NCBI RefSeq assembly: GCF_900156885.1
Contig: NZ_FTOY01000011.1
Coordinates: 548,501-612,500 of the forward strand
Length of the DNA: 64,000 bases
Origin: Limosilactobacillus caccae
Lineage (GTDB): Bacteria; Bacillota; Bacilli; Lactobacillales; Lactobacillaceae
Direction: 5' to 3'
Numbering within the stretch: the first letter of the stretch is position 1; each line of letters opens with the position of its first letter. The notes under the pieces are model-generated. The model saw only the letters and a list, made by a program, of their open reading frames with translations, was not told the origin of the DNA and ran no database searches. This document shows positions 8,844 to 16,981 of this stretch, one piece after another. Position numbers and translations under genes: made by a program.

Positions 8844-9968
8844 TTGATTACTGAAAAAGCACCGGGTAAATTGTATATTGCCGGTGAATACGCTGTTGTT
8901 GAAAATGGGTACCCGGCAATTCTCGTTGCCCTGGACCAGTTTGTTACGTGTTCAATCGAGGAGAGTGCTGACGAAGTTGGCCGAATCATCAGTCGCCAGT
9001 ACAACAATGACCAATTATCATGGCGCCGGATGGGTGATCGGATGGTGGTTGATAAGCGGGACAACCCGTTTTCATACATCCTATCAGCAATCAAGGTGAC
9101 CGAAGAGTACGCCAAGACCTTTGGCCGGACCATGCGGATTTACAACATCCACATCGACAGTCAGCTTGACAGTGCTAACGGTCGTAAGTACGGATTGGGC
9201 TCCTCAGCAGCCGTCACCGTCGCAACCGTTAAGGCGCTCTGCCGCTTTTACAACCTGCCCGTTGACAAGGACGAGCTCTTTAAGTTAGCCGCCATTGCCC
9301 ACTTTGAAGTTCAGGGAAACGGCTCATTAGGTGACGTTGCTGCCTCCGTTTACGGTGGCTGGATTTCCTACCACTCATTTGACCGGCAGTGGTTAGCCCA
9401 ACAGCGGCAATACCTTGACTTACGCAGTATCATTGAACTGCCATGGCCGGACCTCAACATCGAATCCCTACATGCTCCCCAAAACCTGGAGCTTCTAATC
9501 GGGTGGACGGGTAAGCCAGCATCGACTTCCCAGCTGGTTGATAAGATTTCTCTGTTCAAAGCCCGCCGGCAAGATGAGTATCGCCACTTCCTTGACAAGA
9601 GCAAGGACTGTATTCAACGGATGGTCGATGGCTTCCACCGCCAGGACCTGGAGACGATTAAAAATGAGATCCGTTATAACCGCGACCTCTTAAAGCAACT
9701 GGGGACCAATTCCGGGGTCAACATTGAAACGAGTGCCCTAGAAAAGTTATGCCAAATTGCCGAGAAGTTTGGCGGAGCTGCCAAGACCTCTGGTGCTGGC
9801 GGTGGTGACTGTGGGATCGTCGCCATCGACAGCAACACCAACTTTGGCAAGGTCTTAAAGAGCTGGGCGAAGAACCACATTGAACAATTGCCCCTCTCCG
9901 TCCACTTTATCGACAGTGCTAAGAGTGTAAAGGCGTCCGTTAAAAACCACCTCACATCGACAAAATAA
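8844..9968 (+). CDS. mvaK2: Phosphomevalonate kinase
   Basis: 374 aa GHMP kinase making mevalonate diphosphate, the middle step of the pathway. The start is a TTG at 8844, chosen because AAGGGGA lies just upstream and the protein then begins with the family motif KAPGKLYIAGEYAVVE. The ATP-binding loop KYGLGSSAAV is at 115-124 and the C-terminal motif SGAGGGDCG near 315. The use of TTG here, next to ATG-starting partners, may tune its level. A hairpin with a T-run follows the stop. Confidence 0.95.
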   Translation: MITEKAPGKLYIAGEYAVVENGYPAILVALDQFVTCSIEESADEVGRIISRQYNNDQLSWRRMGDRMVVDKRDNPFSYILSAIKVTEEYAKTFGRTMRIYNIHIDSQLDSANGRKYGLGSSAAVTVATVKALCRFYNLPVDKDELFKLAAIAHFEVQGNGSLGDVAASVYGGWISYHSFDRQWLAQQRQYLDLRSIIELPWPDLNIESLHAPQNLELLIGWTGKPASTSQLVDKISLFKARRQDEYRHFLDKSKDCIQRMVDGFHRQDLETIKNEIRYNRDLLKQLGTNSGVNIETSALEKLCQIAEKFGGAAKTSGAGGGDCGIVAIDSNTNFGKVLKSWAKNHIEQLPLSVHFIDSAKSVKASVKNHLTSTK

Positions 9969-9979
9969 GGACTGATAAC

Positions 9980-10019
9980 AGCTGGGAGGAAACAGTGTTT
10001 TCTGCCGGCTTATTTTTAT
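9980..10019 (+). terminator. Internal terminator or attenuator between mvaK2 and fni
   Basis: AGCTGGGAGGAAA pairs with TTTTCTGCCGGCT (one G-G mismatch, two G-T pairs) around a 5-base loop, then TATTTTTAT. It stands 12 bases after mvaK2 and about 20 bases before the fni start, where it could reduce read-through into fni. Confidence 0.6.
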
Positions 10020-10037
10020 AAAAAGGAGGTTCCCACG

Positions 10038-11081
10038 ATGGAATCACGTCACGCACAGCGTAAAAACGAACATCTTTCCCTGGCTGCTAAGTACTATGAT
10101 GAGGCGCATTGCAACCACTATTTTGACCAGGTCCGCCTGATCCATGACAGTCTGCCAGAGATTGCAACCGATGACGTCGACATGCACGTCCAGCTGGCAG
10201 ATGACTTAGAGATTGAACAGCCATTTTATATCGAAGCAATGACCGGTGGGAGTGAGCAGGCCTATAAAATCAACCAGCAGCTCGCCCGCCTGGCTAAAAA
10301 GCACCACCTAGCAATGGCAACGGGATCATTAAGCATCATCAGTAAGGACCCGGCCGCTTTTTCTTCCTTCGACGTTGTCAGAGAAGAGAACCCGGACGGA
10401 ATCGTCTTCGCTAATTTAAGTGCCACTGCTAGCAGCGAACTCGCCCGAGAAGTGATCGACATGCTTCACGCTGATGCCCTTGAACTGCACGTCAACGCCG
10501 CCCAGGAACTAATCATGCCAGAGGGTGACCGTGACTTCAACTGGCTTGATAATATCCAATCGTTGGTCAGTGAACTCGATGTGCCAGTCATCGTGAAGGA
10601 AGTTGGTTTTGGGATGAGTAAGACGACCATCGCCAAGCTCCAGACCCATGACGTCCACCTGATTAACGTCAGCGGCCGGGGCGGAACCAACTTCGCAGCA
10701 ATCGAAAATCGGCGAAACCATGACGTCAACTTTACTAGCCTGCTTGGCTGGGGGCAAACTACCCCTGAATCTCTGCTGGAAGCCCACGCAATCCGCCGGG
10801 GACGGACAGAAATTATTGCCTCTGGAGGGGTTGTCTCCCCACTAGACGTGATTAAGTGTGGTGTCCTCGGTGCCCGGGCAGTCGGGGTCGCCGGCTATTT
10901 CCTAAATGTCTTGCAACACGACGGCTATGACGCCCTCGATCGGGAGTTAACTGAGTGGTCAACCATTACGCGCCGCCTCCTTGCCCTCCTCGGCTGCCGG
11001 TCATTTGCCGAGCTTAGCCGGGTGGAATACGTCTTAGGCAGTGAACTTTTATCATACGCCCAGCAGCGGCACCTACGCTAA
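10038..11081 (+). CDS. fni: Type 2 isopentenyl-diphosphate delta-isomerase (FMN, NAD(P)H dependent)
   Basis: 347 aa TIM-barrel flavoenzyme that interconverts IPP and DMAPP. The RKNEHL N-terminus (8-13), the EAMTGG loop (66-71), the ELHVNAAQE segment binding metal and substrate (about 151-159), and the FMN-phosphate motifs VSGRGGTNF and SGGV are all visible. It lies in the expected last position of the mevalonate cluster, with a strong AAAGGAGG site before its ATG, but is separated from mvaK2 by a hairpin. Confidence 0.95.
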   Translation: MESRHAQRKNEHLSLAAKYYDEAHCNHYFDQVRLIHDSLPEIATDDVDMHVQLADDLEIEQPFYIEAMTGGSEQAYKINQQLARLAKKHHLAMATGSLSIISKDPAAFSSFDVVREENPDGIVFANLSATASSELAREVIDMLHADALELHVNAAQELIMPEGDRDFNWLDNIQSLVSELDVPVIVKEVGFGMSKTTIAKLQTHDVHLINVSGRGGTNFAAIENRRNHDVNFTSLLGWGQTTPESLLEAHAIRRGRTEIIASGGVVSPLDVIKCGVLGARAVGVAGYFLNVLQHDGYDALDRELTEWSTITRRLLALLGCRSFAELSRVEYVLGSELLSYAQQRHLR

Positions 11082-11147
11082 TTAATTGAAATTCATTTCC
11101 GACTTGATAAAATGGGAATATAAGTAAAATCGATGGACGGTGATAAC

Positions 11148-11624
11148 ATGAAAAATATTAGTTTAGGTAAGGCAATTACGGTCGGCGTCGCGGCGGGAAT
11201 GGTCGCCGGTCTCGTCAAGATTGGCTGGGAAAACATCTTACCCCCACGGACACCCGAGCGAGACCAGACCAACCCACCCCAACGACTATTAGAACAGTTA
11301 GGGGTGCCTGCAGAAGTCACCCACGCGACCTACACCTACTCTGGTCAACAGCTTCCCTGGGTGAGCTACCTGGTTCACTTTAGCTTTTCAGCTGGGTTTG
11401 GCGTCCTATACAGTGTTGCTGGGCAACTGACCCCTTGGATCAAAAAGGGCCACGGGGTACCATTTGGTTTAGCTGTTTGGGATATTTTCCATGTACGCTT
11501 GATGCCACTGCTTGGTACCGTTCCGGCAGCCAAGGACCAGCCTGTCGAAGAACACGTCTCCGAGATTCTCGGTCACGCCTTATGGATGTGGACGATTGAT
11601 GCCCTGGTTAATAGTAAAGATTAA
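11148..11624 (+). CDS. YagU/DUF1440 family membrane protein
   Basis: About 158 aa. It has a hydrophobic N-terminal segment, a conserved central WVSYLVHFSFSAGFG stretch and a C-terminal region with GHALWMWTIDAL, matching the DUF1440/YagU inner-membrane family. In E. coli YagU affects acid resistance; the role here is unknown. I prefer the second ATG (11148), since GGTGAT lies just upstream and no good site precedes the ATG at 11133. A strong bidirectional terminator follows. Confidence 0.75.
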   Translation: MKNISLGKAITVGVAAGMVAGLVKIGWENILPPRTPERDQTNPPQRLLEQLGVPAEVTHATYTYSGQQLPWVSYLVHFSFSAGFGVLYSVAGQLTPWIKKGHGVPFGLAVWDIFHVRLMPLLGTVPAAKDQPVEEHVSEILGHALWMWTIDALVNSKD

Positions 11625-11664
11625 AAAAGTGCTCGACGAATGATCGTCGAGCACTTTTTTATTA
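11625..11664. terminator. Bidirectional terminator between the YagU-like gene and the alpha-galactosidase gene
   Basis: Perfect stem AAAAAGTGCTCGACGA / TCGTCGAGCACTTTTTT with a 4-base loop; T-runs on both strands serve the two convergent genes. Confidence 0.9.
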
Positions 11665-13851
11665 GTTTGCTTTAAAGTAATGTACTTCGGATAAAAAGTC
11701 CCCCGTGTGCGTTGGGTCACGGAACAAGCCGAGGTTCATCAGCTCGTCTCCACCATAAGTCTGCCCCGTCATTTCATCATGGTAATCCTTCGTCGGGTCA
11801 AGGTTTGCCATCTTGGTATTATTGATTTCAAAACGGTTAGTGTGCAACTGCTTAAACATGAAGAGCAGCGCTTCTGATTTGTCAGGGCTGACAAATTCCC
11901 AGGCAACCGTATTGCTATCAAATGGACTCTCCAAGCGGATAAAGTCACCGTACTGGATCAGCTGCCGGTGGGCCTTATAGAACTTAATCTGTTCCTTCAC
12001 CATTTCCCGGTCCTCATCGCTGAGGTCAGCAAGGTCAAGCTCATAGCCAAAGACCCCACTCATCGCAACATCTCCCCGCATCTTAAAGCTCGTTGACCGA
12101 CCGGTTTGCTGGTTTGGTGAAACGGAGACGTGAGCGGTCATTGACGATACCGGGTAAACCAATGAAGTCCCATACTGGATCTTCAACCGTTCAACGGCAT
12201 CCGTGTCATCTGACGGCCAGCTTTGCGGCATGTAGTAGAGGATTCCGGCGTCAAAACGGCCCCCACCACCGGAGCAACCTTCAAAGAGGATGTTTGGATA
12301 GCGGGTAACCAGTCTCTCCATCAAGTCATACAGCCCTAGGATGTAACGGTGGCTCACTTCCCCCTGGTGGTCTGCTCCTGCCGTTGCCGAGAAGACCTCT
12401 GTCAGGTTCCGGTTAAAGTCCCACTTGATGTAATCAATCGGCACGTTATCGAGGATCTTGCACATCTGGTTGAAAATGTTGTCAACCACTTCCTTGCGGC
12501 TAAAGTCGAGGACCAATTGGTTTCTGGAAAGGGTCATCCCCCGCCCTGGTTCATGCAGGGCATAGTCAGGGTGCTGCTTGTAGAGTTCGGAGTCAACGGA
12601 GATCATTTCCGGTTCAAACCAGAGACCAAACTTCATCCCGCCGTCATGAGTTTGCTTAGCGACCCGTTCGAGGCCACCGGTCAGCTTATTTGTGTTAACA
12701 AACCAGTCGCCCAGTGAAGAGTTGTCATCATTACGGTGACCAAACCAGCCGTCATCAAGGACAAACATTTCAATCCCTAGTGGCTTAGCTTCCTTGACAA
12801 TCTCATCAAGTTTTTCGTCATCAAAGTCAAAGAAGGTTGCTTCCCAGTTATTGATCACGATTGGCCGGTCAGCGTACTGGTACTTCCCACGGGCAACCCG
12901 TTCACGAAGTAAGTGGTGGAAAACCTGCGACATCCCGTTTAAGCCGTGCTGGCTAAAGCCGATAATTGCTTCCGGTGTCTGGAAATCATCCCCCGGCTTT
13001 ACCGCCCAGTCAAAGTCATACTCATTGATCCCGGTTAATAGCCGAATCTGGTCGATCTGGTCCTTTTCAAGGGTAAACTGGTGGTTGCCAGAGTAAACAA
13101 GCAACACTCCCATCGCATTCCCCTGAAACTCGTCAGTATCCTTGTCAACTAGGGCAACAAACGGGTTCATGTGGTGGGAGCTGGAATTCCGCCGGCTCGA
13201 AAACTCAGTAATTCCCCGCCGGAGGGCCTGCCGCTCTGGCTGCCGTTCGAGGGCATATTGTCCTGGCATTGAAACCACGTCGTAGTCATGCTTAGTCAAG
13301 TCAAGTTGCATTGACGCAATCTTTTCAATATGCACTTCCTGGTCGCTAGTGTTTACTAAACGGGCGTTTCGCGTAATTACTGGCCGGTCCTTATACAGGG
13401 TGTAAGACAGGATAACTTGAACATCCAAGGTCTTGTCAACAAGGGTGACTTCAAGAGTCTGGGCCTCGTCATCATCCTTAACGTATGATGCTGGTAGGCC
13501 AGCCAGTTTAGGTTTGCCGTCGACAATCTTATATGATTCATAGCGGAAGTCCGTCAGACGTGAGCCATTGGCAGCCCGGATAACAATTGCTGGCACCCGG
13601 TAGTCCCCAGTGTTGTTCCCTGAATATTCTTGGAGGAGGTCATCCTTTGAATAGGTCCGGTCGAGAGACTGTGGTAGGTTCCCAGAAAAGCCCCGGTCAA
13701 CCCGTGGGTAACGACGCTCACCATGGTAGTGGCGAATCGCGGGACCAAAGTAAAGGTGGCTAAGGAGGTTTCCTTCTTCTACTGAAAAGATGTAAGAAAT
13801 ATCCTTGTTTTTAAGGTGAAATACTTGCTGTTGCTCGTCAAATGTAATCAT
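11662..13851 (-). CDS. aga: GH36 alpha-galactosidase
   Basis: 729 aa from the preferred start at 13851 (AAAGGGG about 9 bases upstream); an upstream in-frame extension to 13884 lacks a site. It hydrolyses terminal alpha-1,6-galactose from melibiose, raffinose and stachyose. The catalytic nucleophile lies in KWDFNR (D478) and the acid/base in WPSDDTD (D548), which agrees with the numbering I recall for Geobacillus AgaA/AgaB. The substrate-binding SCSGGGGRFD loop is present. There is no signal peptide, so it is cytoplasmic and needs a sugar importer, which is not in this window. Upstream lie a LacI-type operator and a cre-like site; the divergent neighbour is a LacI regulator. Confidence 0.95.
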   Translation of the reverse strand: MITFDEQQQVFHLKNKDISYIFSVEEGNLLSHLYFGPAIRHYHGERRYPRVDRGFSGNLPQSLDRTYSKDDLLQEYSGNNTGDYRVPAIVIRAANGSRLTDFRYESYKIVDGKPKLAGLPASYVKDDDEAQTLEVTLVDKTLDVQVILSYTLYKDRPVITRNARLVNTSDQEVHIEKIASMQLDLTKHDYDVVSMPGQYALERQPERQALRRGITEFSSRRNSSSHHMNPFVALVDKDTDEFQGNAMGVLLVYSGNHQFTLEKDQIDQIRLLTGINEYDFDWAVKPGDDFQTPEAIIGFSQHGLNGMSQVFHHLLRERVARGKYQYADRPIVINNWEATFFDFDDEKLDEIVKEAKPLGIEMFVLDDGWFGHRNDDNSSLGDWFVNTNKLTGGLERVAKQTHDGGMKFGLWFEPEMISVDSELYKQHPDYALHEPGRGMTLSRNQLVLDFSRKEVVDNIFNQMCKILDNVPIDYIKWDFNRNLTEVFSATAGADHQGEVSHRYILGLYDLMERLVTRYPNILFEGCSGGGGRFDAGILYYMPQSWPSDDTDAVERLKIQYGTSLVYPVSSMTAHVSVSPNQQTGRSTSFKMRGDVAMSGVFGYELDLADLSDEDREMVKEQIKFYKAHRQLIQYGDFIRLESPFDSNTVAWEFVSPDKSEALLFMFKQLHTNRFEINNTKMANLDPTKDYHDEMTGQTYGGDELMNLGLFRDPTHTGDFLSEVHYFKAN

Positions 13852-13886
13852 AAATTGCAACCCCTTTCGCAAATTCATTTTCATGA

Positions 13887-13896
13887 TAAACGTTTA
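13887..13896. promoter_or_regulatory. LacI-family operator, copy 1 (upstream of alpha-galactosidase)
   Basis: Perfect palindrome TAAACGTTTA. The same ten bases recur at 13961 and 15106, in front of the regulator and the fructokinase. It lies 36 bases before the alpha-galactosidase start. Confidence 0.75.
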
Positions 13897-13907
13897 CCCA
13901 ACGGCGG

Positions 13908-13920
13908 TCAAGCGCTTTCA
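13908..13920. promoter_or_regulatory. Possible cre (CcpA) site in the alpha-galactosidase promoter region
   Basis: TCAAGCGCTTTCA matches the core and right half of the catabolite-responsive consensus TGWAANCGNTNWCA, with the left half degenerate. Carbon catabolite repression would fit the gene. Confidence 0.4.
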
Positions 13921-13960
13921 ATCGTGATGAATTGTAATAAATACTAGCGGCTCGCGGTAC

Positions 13961-13970
13961 TAAACGTTTA
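13961..13970. promoter_or_regulatory. LacI-family operator, copy 2 (upstream of the regulator)
   Basis: Second TAAACGTTTA, 44 bases before the regulator start and 64 bases from copy 1. A repressor tetramer could loop this divergent region; placement suggests autoregulation. Confidence 0.7.
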
Positions 13971-14013
13971 CTAAAAAATATGATATGATACTAAAAACAA
14001 AGGAGGAAGCAAA

Positions 14014-15021
14014 ATGGTTGGGATTCGCAAAATTGCCAAGGAAGCGGGCTTTTCCCCAGCGACAGTATCACGGGTATTAAAGGGGGACCCACAGTTTGCC
14101 GTTAGTAAACAGACCCGCGAGAAGATTATCAAAACTGCCCAGGAGTTTGACTACCACCCGCAAAATAATCGTCGCGTCAGCCAGCCAACTAGGCAACGAC
14201 AGCTACTGGTTATTACTACCCACTCCCTTGAAGCGGAGGCCCACGACCCCTACTTTGCGAAGGTCCACGACGGCATCATCCAGGAAGCATCTGCTACTAA
14301 TGTCCAGGTCAAGGACTTCATCCGCTTCCCACAAGCTGGTTTTTCCTTTGCGTCTGCTCGCCAGTACGACGGGATAATTGTGGCAGGGGTTTTCACCCGG
14401 GAGTTCTACCAGCAACTTGCAAGCGCTAACCCCCACATCGTCTTAATCGACGACTACCGTTACTTGCCGGACTTTGATATTATCCGGAACTCATACTTTG
14501 AAGAAACCCGGATAGTCCTTGACCAGCTCTTTGCCCGGGGAATTAAGAAAATTGCCTTTATTGGCGGGAAGATCATGCCGATGACAACTACTGGCCCCAG
14601 CAATGACAGCTACCAGGATATCCGGGTCAAGGCCTACCGAAGCTGGATGCGCGACCACCAGCTTGCACCCATGCTAAGCGAGCGTGGCTGGCTCCCTAGC
14701 GACGGTTTTAACGCAATGAATGACCTCCTTACTAACCGCCCCCAGGCAGTCTTAATTGCTAGTGACCAGTTGGCCGTCGGTGCCTACCGTGCAATCAGCC
14801 AGCAACAGCTACGGATTCCAGAAGATCTAAAGGTAGTTAGCTATAACGATTCTAGTATCGCTGCTTACCTGGTCCCTTCCCTTTCCTCCGTCAACCCTAA
14901 CAGCTTGCAGATGGGCCGGTTAGCCGTCAAGCTAATCAACGACCGCCTGAGTAACGGCCAGCAGACCCCCGTCCATCTCACCCTCCCGGCCAAATTGACC
15001 ACCCGCGAAAGTAGTAAGTGA
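14014..15021 (+). CDS. LacI/GalR family transcriptional regulator (alpha-galactoside locus)
   Basis: 335 aa. The N-terminal helix-turn-helix (IRKIAKEAGFSPATVSRVL, residues 4-22) and hinge are followed by a periplasmic-binding-protein-like sugar domain, with GIKKIAFIGG near 184 and SDQLAVGAYRA near 250. It lies between the divergent alpha-galactosidase and the co-directional fructokinase, and three identical TAAACGTTTA palindromes flank these genes. The inference is a local repressor, probably sensing an alpha-galactoside or derived sugar. A degenerate copy, GAAACGTTTTTA, begins over its stop codon. Confidence 0.9.
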   Translation: MVGIRKIAKEAGFSPATVSRVLKGDPQFAVSKQTREKIIKTAQEFDYHPQNNRRVSQPTRQRQLLVITTHSLEAEAHDPYFAKVHDGIIQEASATNVQVKDFIRFPQAGFSFASARQYDGIIVAGVFTREFYQQLASANPHIVLIDDYRYLPDFDIIRNSYFEETRIVLDQLFARGIKKIAFIGGKIMPMTTTGPSNDSYQDIRVKAYRSWMRDHQLAPMLSERGWLPSDGFNAMNDLLTNRPQAVLIASDQLAVGAYRAISQQQLRIPEDLKVVSYNDSSIAAYLVPSLSSVNPNSLQMGRLAVKLINDRLSNGQQTPVHLTLPAKLTTRESSK

Positions 15022-15057
15022 AACGTTTTTATCAAAAAAATTGCCGAAAGATAGTTG

Positions 15058-15071
15058 TGATAACGCTTACC
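15058..15071. promoter_or_regulatory. Possible cre (CcpA) site before fructokinase
   Basis: TGATAACGCTTACC matches 12 of 14 positions of TGWAANCGNTNWCA. It lies 70-84 bases upstream of the scrK start, beside a LacI operator. Confidence 0.5.
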
Positions 15072-15105
15072 GCGCGGTATACTCAATTTTGGTTATCACA
15101 GTTGA

Positions 15106-15115
15106 TAAACGTTTA
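15106..15115. promoter_or_regulatory. LacI-family operator, copy 3 (upstream of fructokinase)
   Basis: Third identical TAAACGTTTA, 26 bases before the scrK start, where a bound repressor would cover the transcription start. Confidence 0.75.
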
Positions 15116-15141
15116 ATCTAGTAAAATGAGGTTTTTTGATT

Positions 15142-16023
15142 ATGTTATTAGGAAGTATTGAAGCTGGCGGGACAAAGTTTGTTTGTGCCGTCGGTGACGA
15201 AAAATTTAATGAAGTTGATAAAAAGGTCATCCCAACGACCAGCCCGGAAGAGACCCTCGGCGCAGCCATTGATTTCTTCAAGCAATTCACTGACCTAGCA
15301 GCCTTATCAATCGCTAGTTTTGGCCCAATTGATACCAACCCAGCAAGTGATAAGTATGGCTACATCACCGACACCCCAAAGGTAAAGTGGCAAAACTGTA
15401 ATTTTGTCGGCACGATGGAAGATGCCCTCAATATTCCAATCTACTGGACCACCGACGTTAACGGCTCCGTCTACGGGGAGTACGTCAACCTCAAGGATAA
15501 GTACGAAAATCCCGCCCTCGTCTACTACACCCTCGGAACCGGGGTCGGGGCAGGGGCCATTCAAAACGGTCACTTCATCGGTGGTATCTCAACCCCTGAA
15601 ATGGGTCACGTCCGTCTTCAGCGCCACCCCGCTGACATGGGCTTCACCGGGATTTGTCCCTACCACCACGACTGTTTAGAAGGGCTCGTCTGTGGGCCAA
15701 CCTTTAAAGCGCGCTTGGGAATCAGTGGTGAAGATGTGCCCGATGACCACCCGGTTTGGGATATAATGGCCTACTATGTCGCCCAGGCCGCCGTTCAGGT
15801 CACCGCAATTCTGCGACCCCGCAAGATCATCTTTGGTGGGAGTGTTTCCCGGCCAGCCTTCATCAAAAAGGTCCGCCAACAGTTCCAAATGCTATGGAAC
15901 GACTACCTCCCAGTCGGCCCAATTGATGAATATATTGTTAACCCGTCCGTTCCCGGGAATGGTTCTGCCACCCTCGGTAACTTTGCCCTTGCCAAGAAGT
16001 TAGCGGACGAAAAAACTAAATAA
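15142..16023 (+). CDS. scrK: Fructokinase, ROK family
   Basis: 293 aa. Phosphorylates fructose (from sucrose or from raffinose-family sugars) to fructose-6-phosphate with ATP. Seen: the ATP-phosphate loop SIEAGGTKF (4-12), TLGTGVGAG near 130, and a ROK zinc motif with conserved His and Cys residues around GHVRLQRH and CPYHHDC. I choose the ATG at 15142 (10 bases after ATGAGG) over the TTG at 15136. It follows the regulator and shares its operator, so released fructose is probably channelled together with galactose from the alpha-galactosidase. Confidence 0.94.
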   Translation: MLLGSIEAGGTKFVCAVGDEKFNEVDKKVIPTTSPEETLGAAIDFFKQFTDLAALSIASFGPIDTNPASDKYGYITDTPKVKWQNCNFVGTMEDALNIPIYWTTDVNGSVYGEYVNLKDKYENPALVYYTLGTGVGAGAIQNGHFIGGISTPEMGHVRLQRHPADMGFTGICPYHHDCLEGLVCGPTFKARLGISGEDVPDDHPVWDIMAYYVAQAAVQVTAILRPRKIIFGGSVSRPAFIKKVRQQFQMLWNDYLPVGPIDEYIVNPSVPGNGSATLGNFALAKKLADEKTK

Positions 16024-16030
16024 GGACGTA

Positions 16031-16078
16031 AAATGCCCCCGTGGATTGACGATTGCTAATCCACGGGGGCATCTTTTA
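16031..16078. terminator. Bidirectional terminator between scrK and the SPFH gene
   Basis: AAATGCCCCCGTGGATT pairs with AATCCACGGGGGCAT, followed by CTTTTATT. It separates two convergent genes. Confidence 0.88.
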
Positions 16079-16099
16079 TTTCAGTTCTATCAGTACCGG

Positions 16100-16966
16100 T
16101 TAGCCCTGGGTACCAGTGTTGATCACTGGCTGGGTTCCCCGTTCACTGATGATGGCGACCATGATGTTATTAATAATTTGCAGGCGCTGCTCGCTGGTCA
16201 AGTTGAGGTTAGCCTCCTTATTTAAGCGGTCAATTGCTTCTTCCGTAATTGAGACGGCCCCCTCCACAATGATTTTACGGGCAGACAAAATAGCGGCGGA
16301 TTGCTGTTTTTGCAGCATTGCGCTGGCGATTTCCGTTGCGTAAGCCAGGTGGGTCAGCCGGGTTTCGATAATCTCAACACCAGCAACGTCCAACCGTTCC
16401 TGCAACTCGCCAGTCAACCGGTCAGATACTTCCGTCGGGTTGCCCCGCAAGGTAATGTCATCCTGGTTTTCAAAAGTATCATAAGGGTACTCGCTAGCAA
16501 CGTGCCGGACTGCGGACTCACTTTGAATTTGAACGAATTGCTCATAATCATCGACGGAGAAGAGGGCCTTCGCCGTATCAACAACCTTGTAGACGATTAC
16601 TGCAGCAATCTCAACCGGGTTCCCCTTGGAGTCGTTGACCTTTAGGATCTGACTGTTGAAGTTGTAAACCCGCAGGGAAACGGTCTGCTTACTGGTAAAG
16701 GGAACCGTCATAAATAAGCCAGCGTCACGGATTGTCCCGATGTAATTTCCAAAAAAGGTCAACACCTTGGCCTCGTTTGGTTGGATAATCGTCAGCGAGG
16801 TGCTAAATAAGACGACCACGATGAAGAGAAGCACTCCTAAAACGACCATTGCGACCATTGCGTCATTGACCCCGATAAAGATCATCCAAATACTGACCAG
16901 GCCAAAAATGATTGCCAGCAGTAAGCCAAGGTAACCATTAACGTGAAAAGCTCTTTTTTCCTTCAT
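16100..16966 (-). CDS. SPFH/band 7 membrane protein
   Basis: 288 aa. Two hydrophobic segments (about 12-32 and 36-58) are followed by an SPFH domain (about 60-225) with the typical GVEIIETRLTHLAY segment and a short coiled region. Prohibitin/stomatin/QmcA relatives assemble into membrane rings that organise microdomains or regulate membrane proteases. No NfeD partner is adjacent. It starts 15 bases after the rsmF-like stop with its own GGAGG, so the two are probably one operon. Confidence 0.88.
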   Translation of the reverse strand: MKEKRAFHVNGYLGLLLAIIFGLVSIWMIFIGVNDAMVAMVVLGVLLFIVVVLFSTSLTIIQPNEAKVLTFFGNYIGTIRDAGLFMTVPFTSKQTVSLRVYNFNSQILKVNDSKGNPVEIAAVIVYKVVDTAKALFSVDDYEQFVQIQSESAVRHVASEYPYDTFENQDDITLRGNPTEVSDRLTGELQERLDVAGVEIIETRLTHLAYATEIASAMLQKQQSAAILSARKIIVEGAVSITEEAIDRLNKEANLNLTSEQRLQIINNIMVAIISERGTQPVINTGTQG

Positions 16967-16981
16967 TTCATTTTTCCTCCT

